Shown: positions 17,357 through 19,083 of the stretch, one piece after another | Layout: every line of letters starts with the position of its first letter | Numbering within the stretch: the first letter of the stretch is position 1 | Source: Betaproteobacteria bacterium | GTDB lineage: Bacteria; Pseudomonadota; Gammaproteobacteria; Burkholderiales; Burkholderiaceae_C | Assembly (NCBI GenBank): GCA_005882155.1 | Contig: VBCQ01000212.1 | Span: 1-19,083 of the forward strand | Direction: 5' to 3' | Length of the DNA: 19,083 nt | Translations under genes and position numbers: made by a program | Notes under the pieces: model-generated | The model's input: the letters and a program-made list of their open reading frames with translations, nothing else | The model's database searches: none | What the model was told of the DNA's origin: nothing

Positions 17357-17836
17357 TCAGACGGTGCTGGCTTGCTTGCCGGACTGGCAGAACTGGATCG
17401 AGCGAACGATGTTCTGGTAGCCGGTGCAGCGGCAGATGTTGCCCTCGAGGCCGTCGCGAATCTGCGCTTCGCTGGCCTGCGGGTTGTCCTTCAGCAGTTG
17501 CACCGCCGACATCACCATCCCCGGGGTGCAGAAGCCGCATTGCAGGCCATGGCACTCGCGGAACGCCGCCTGCATCGGATGCAGCTCGCCCTCGGGCGCG
17601 AGGCCTTCGATCGTCGTCAGCTCGCCGCCTTGCGCCTGCAGCGCGAGCATCGAGCACGCCTTCACGGCCCTGCCGTTCAAATGGACGGTGCAGGCTCCGC
17701 ATTGCGCGGTGTCGCAGCCGACATGAGTCCCGGTAAGCTGCAGTCGCTCGCGTATCAGTTGGACCAGCAGCATGCGCGGATCGACCGACGCCTCGACCGC
17801 CTTGCCGTTCACCGTCAATCGAATGGCCACATCCAT
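17357..17836 (-). CDS. Molybdenum hydroxylase small subunit 2, two [2Fe-2S] clusters
   Basis: 159-residue CoxS-type ferredoxin subunit and first gene of the hydroxylase operon. Cluster ligands are C41, C46, C49, C61 and C100, C103, C135, C137 (GCDTAQCGAC; CGFC; CRC). The ATG at 17836 is supported by AGGAG six bases upstream and by the start of the ferredoxin fold; an in-frame extension to 18124 would overlap the divergent lipoprotein gene and has no family match. The stop lies 10 bases before coxL2. It is close to small subunit 1 but clearly distinct. Intact. Confidence 0.94.
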   Translation of the reverse strand: MDVAIRLTVNGKAVEASVDPRMLLVQLIRERLQLTGTHVGCDTAQCGACTVHLNGRAVKACSMLALQAQGGELTTIEGLAPEGELHPMQAAFRECHGLQCGFCTPGMVMSAVQLLKDNPQASEAQIRDGLEGNICRCTGYQNIVRSIQFCQSGKQASTV

Positions 17837-17916
17837 GGTTGTCTCCTGGGGTGATGAACCTGTTGTGCCCGCCGGCGACCGCGCCAGGCGGGTTCGTGCA
17901 GACTGATTGTTCGAGT

Positions 17917-17956
17917 CGCGGCGCGGTCTGGAAAGAACGGGTTTACCCGCGCCGCG
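17917..17956. promoter_or_regulatory. 10-bp inverted repeat in the divergent promoter region
   Basis: CGCGGCGCGG (17917-17926) and CCGCGCCGCG (17947-17956) are perfect inverted arms separated by 20 bases; the loop ends in CGGGTTTAC, which with the following CCG makes a smaller CGGGT/ACCCG palindrome. It lies about 80 bases upstream of coxS2 and 65 upstream of the divergent lipoprotein. It could be an operator for a dimeric regulator or a leader hairpin. GC-rich arms arise easily by chance in this genome. Confidence 0.4.
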
Positions 17957-17983
17957 TCGCATTGGCATTTGAAGACTCTGGTT

Positions 17984-17999
17984 GGGCACCCAGCTTGCC
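17984..17999 (+). promoter_or_regulatory. Possible sigma-54 (-24/-12) promoter of the lipoprotein gene
   Basis: GGGCACCCAGCTTGCC carries GGCAC and TTGC with the GG and GC elements at the correct 11-base offset of the RpoN consensus; the leading T and final A/T do not match. Transcription would begin near 18010, giving a very short leader with GAGG at 18012-18015 before the ATG at 18021. Confidence 0.25.
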
Positions 18000-18020
18000 G
18001 GCATTGAGCGCGAGGTACGA

Positions 18021-18743
18021 ATGAACGCAAAGGCGATCTTGATCGTGTTGTCGACAGCGCTGGCAGGATGCGGCGGCAGCAGCGACGTTCCCGCCAACTC
18101 GGCCGCCGGGCTGTTCGAGCGCAACGGCAGCGCTGCGCCGGCCGATGAAGTGCTGGTGCTCGACAGCGGCCGCAGCTACGTCGTCTACGGAATGAATGCG
18201 GCGACGCCGGTGCCCGCGCAAGGCGTGATCGTGCTCGACATCGCGACGACCGGAGGCAACTTCGCGTCGAGCAACGTCCATGACTTCGATCTGCCGTCGC
18301 GAACGCTCAGCATGGGCAGCGCGAGCGGCAGCTTCACGGCCCAGGCATCGATCGCCGGCACCGTCACCCACACCGGCGGCGCGACCTCGACCTTCGCCGG
18401 CACTTACAGCACGACTTACGAGCAGAGCGCGAGCCTGTCGGCGCTCGCCGGAAGCTATGGCGGCGAGACCGCCGACCTCGGTGTCACGCAAGCGGCGATC
18501 GTCACGCTCGACCCCTCAGGCGCGCTGGCCGGGTCGATGAGCGGGGGCTGCAGCTACGTCGGCCTCGTCTCGCCGCACGGCGCAGGCAACGTATTCGATG
18601 TCACCGCGACCTTTCGCACCGGCTGCACCGAGGACGGCAGGACCTTTCGCGGTCACGCATTCGTCAGCCGCAACGTGCTCTACCTCGTGACGCTGAGCGG
18701 TGACTTGTCGCGCATCGTCTTCTTCGCGGGGCTCAAGTCATGA
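18021..18743 (+). CDS. Predicted lipoprotein, Gly/Ser/Thr-rich beta protein of unknown function
   Basis: 240 residues. The signal is MNAKAILIVLSTALAGC, with the lipobox LAGC placing the lipidated cysteine at residue 17. The ATG at 18021 (GAGG five bases upstream) gives this signal directly; an earlier in-frame start at 17982 would bury it. The mature part is rich in Gly, Ser, Thr and Ala with repeated beta-like stretches (GSFTAQASIAGTVTHTGG; SALAGSYGG; LAGSMSGGCSYVG). A Cys pair (GGCSY, RTGCTED) may form a disulfide. The layout resembles a lipoprotein family common in Burkholderiales that I recognise only loosely. It is divergent from the hydroxylase operon, and nothing else links it to that pathway. 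Confidence 0.8.
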   Translation: MNAKAILIVLSTALAGCGGSSDVPANSAAGLFERNGSAAPADEVLVLDSGRSYVVYGMNAATPVPAQGVIVLDIATTGGNFASSNVHDFDLPSRTLSMGSASGSFTAQASIAGTVTHTGGATSTFAGTYSTTYEQSASLSALAGSYGGETADLGVTQAAIVTLDPSGALAGSMSGGCSYVGLVSPHGAGNVFDVTATFRTGCTEDGRTFRGHAFVSRNVLYLVTLSGDLSRIVFFAGLKS

Positions 18744-19054
18744 GCGACATCGCGTTGGCGTGCATGCAGTTGCAACGCTGACCTCGCGACACCGTCTCGG
18801 GCACTTGCGTTGCTGGCATCCCTCGCCCGCTTCCGGGTGCAACGAAGGCAGAGCAACGCCATGACACATCACGCCATTGCGACCCTGACCGCCGCGATGA
18901 AACTGCGCAGCACCCAGCCGGTGACGCCCAAGCAGTAGCGCTTCACGTAGCTTTACCGCCGCTTCACACCCGCCGGTGAACCGCCGGCGGATCCTGACCG
19001 TTGCTTGCACAGCGCCGCAAATTCGCGGTAGCCAGCAGTAAAGGAGTTGGATCC
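18744..19054. other. 311-base intergenic region
   Basis: No supported gene. It holds a TGCATGCA palindrome near 18759, a possible 25-codon reading frame (18861-18938), and a hairpin CCGCCGG/CCGGCGG near 18970-18990 without a T run. A clear AAGGAG at 19041-19046 serves the gene starting at 19055. No convincing promoter or terminator was found. Confidence 0.6.
18861..18938 (+). CDS. Possible 25-residue small ORF
   Basis: ATG to TAG, MTHHAIATLTAAMKLRSTQ plus VTPKQ. There is no good Shine-Dalgarno (GAGCAACGCC precedes it), no membrane segment and no recognised family. It may be chance or the remnant of a larger gene. Listed because it is the only frame of note in a 311-base gap. Confidence 0.15.
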   Translation: MTHHAIATLTAAMKLRSTQPVTPKQ

Positions 19055-19083
19055 ATGGGCAAGAAGCAATTGTTGATCGGCGC
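19055..19083 (+). CDS. Start of an unidentified gene (cut by window edge)
   Basis: ATG at 19055 preceded by AAGGAG at 19041-19046, 8 bases away, an ideal ribosome binding site. Only MGKKQLLIG is visible. The two lysines followed by a hydrophobic run would suit the start of a signal peptide, but this is too short to identify. Confidence 0.6.

Noticed and set aside
7708..17836. Calling the operon a CO dehydrogenase
   Set aside because: Both large subunits have AYRGAGR and not AYRCSFR, so the copper-binding cysteine of true (form I) CO dehydrogenase is absent.
17837..18124. Longer N-terminus for small subunit 2
   Set aside because: It would run into the divergent lipoprotein gene; the ATG at 17836 has an ideal ribosome binding site and matches the family start.

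Overview
The window looks like chromosomal DNA of a GC-rich proteobacterium, most likely a betaproteobacterium of the Burkholderiales (Rubrivivax/Leptothrix/Methylibium-like). The reasons are the strong G/C third-position bias, the FecR/DUF6600 and YXWGXW envelope proteins, a glycine/serine-rich lipoprotein typical of that group, and several palindromic repeats of a kind scattered through such genomes. The taxonomy is inference; there is no rRNA or other marker gene here.

Layout. (1) 1-3001, minus strand: a branched-chain-amino-acid-type (HAAT) ABC transporter operon read livG-livF-livH-livM, with livM cut by the window edge, a ~170 bp hairpin element between livF and livH, and livH broken. 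(2) 3105-4678, plus: a fatty/aryl acyl-CoA ligase divergent from livG, broken by one frame-changing deletion. (3) 4690-7583: a divergent pair, a YXWGXW lipoprotein (minus) and a 765-residue exported FecR/DUF6600 protein with a long Pro/Ala tail (plus). (4) 7606-7700: a palindromic repeat between convergent genes. (5) 7708-17836, minus: a nine-gene molybdenum hydroxylase operon read coxS2-coxL2-coxM-coxD-coxE-coxG-xdhC-coxS1-coxL1. It has two small and two large subunits, one FAD subunit, and the maturation set MoxR ATPase, VWA protein, membrane-anchored CoxG and XdhC. Both large subunits carry the form II AYRGAGR signature, not the AYRCSFR of true CO dehydrogenase, so the substrates are unknown. 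(6) 18021-18743, plus: a lipoprotein gene divergent from the hydroxylase operon. (7) 19055 to the end: the first codons of another plus-strand gene.

The most unusual feature is a set of frame-breaking lesions in otherwise well-preserved genes. livH, the acyl-CoA ligase, coxL1 and coxL2 each lack a short internal block (about 15-26 residues), and coxL2 has a second, compensating indel in a CG run. When the two large subunits are aligned with each other, both deletions come out at exactly 55 nt. This could be real decay of a catabolic module, but a repeated fixed-size loss suggests an assembly artefact. If the lesions are artefacts, the locus encodes a complete uptake, CoA-activation and hydroxylation module.
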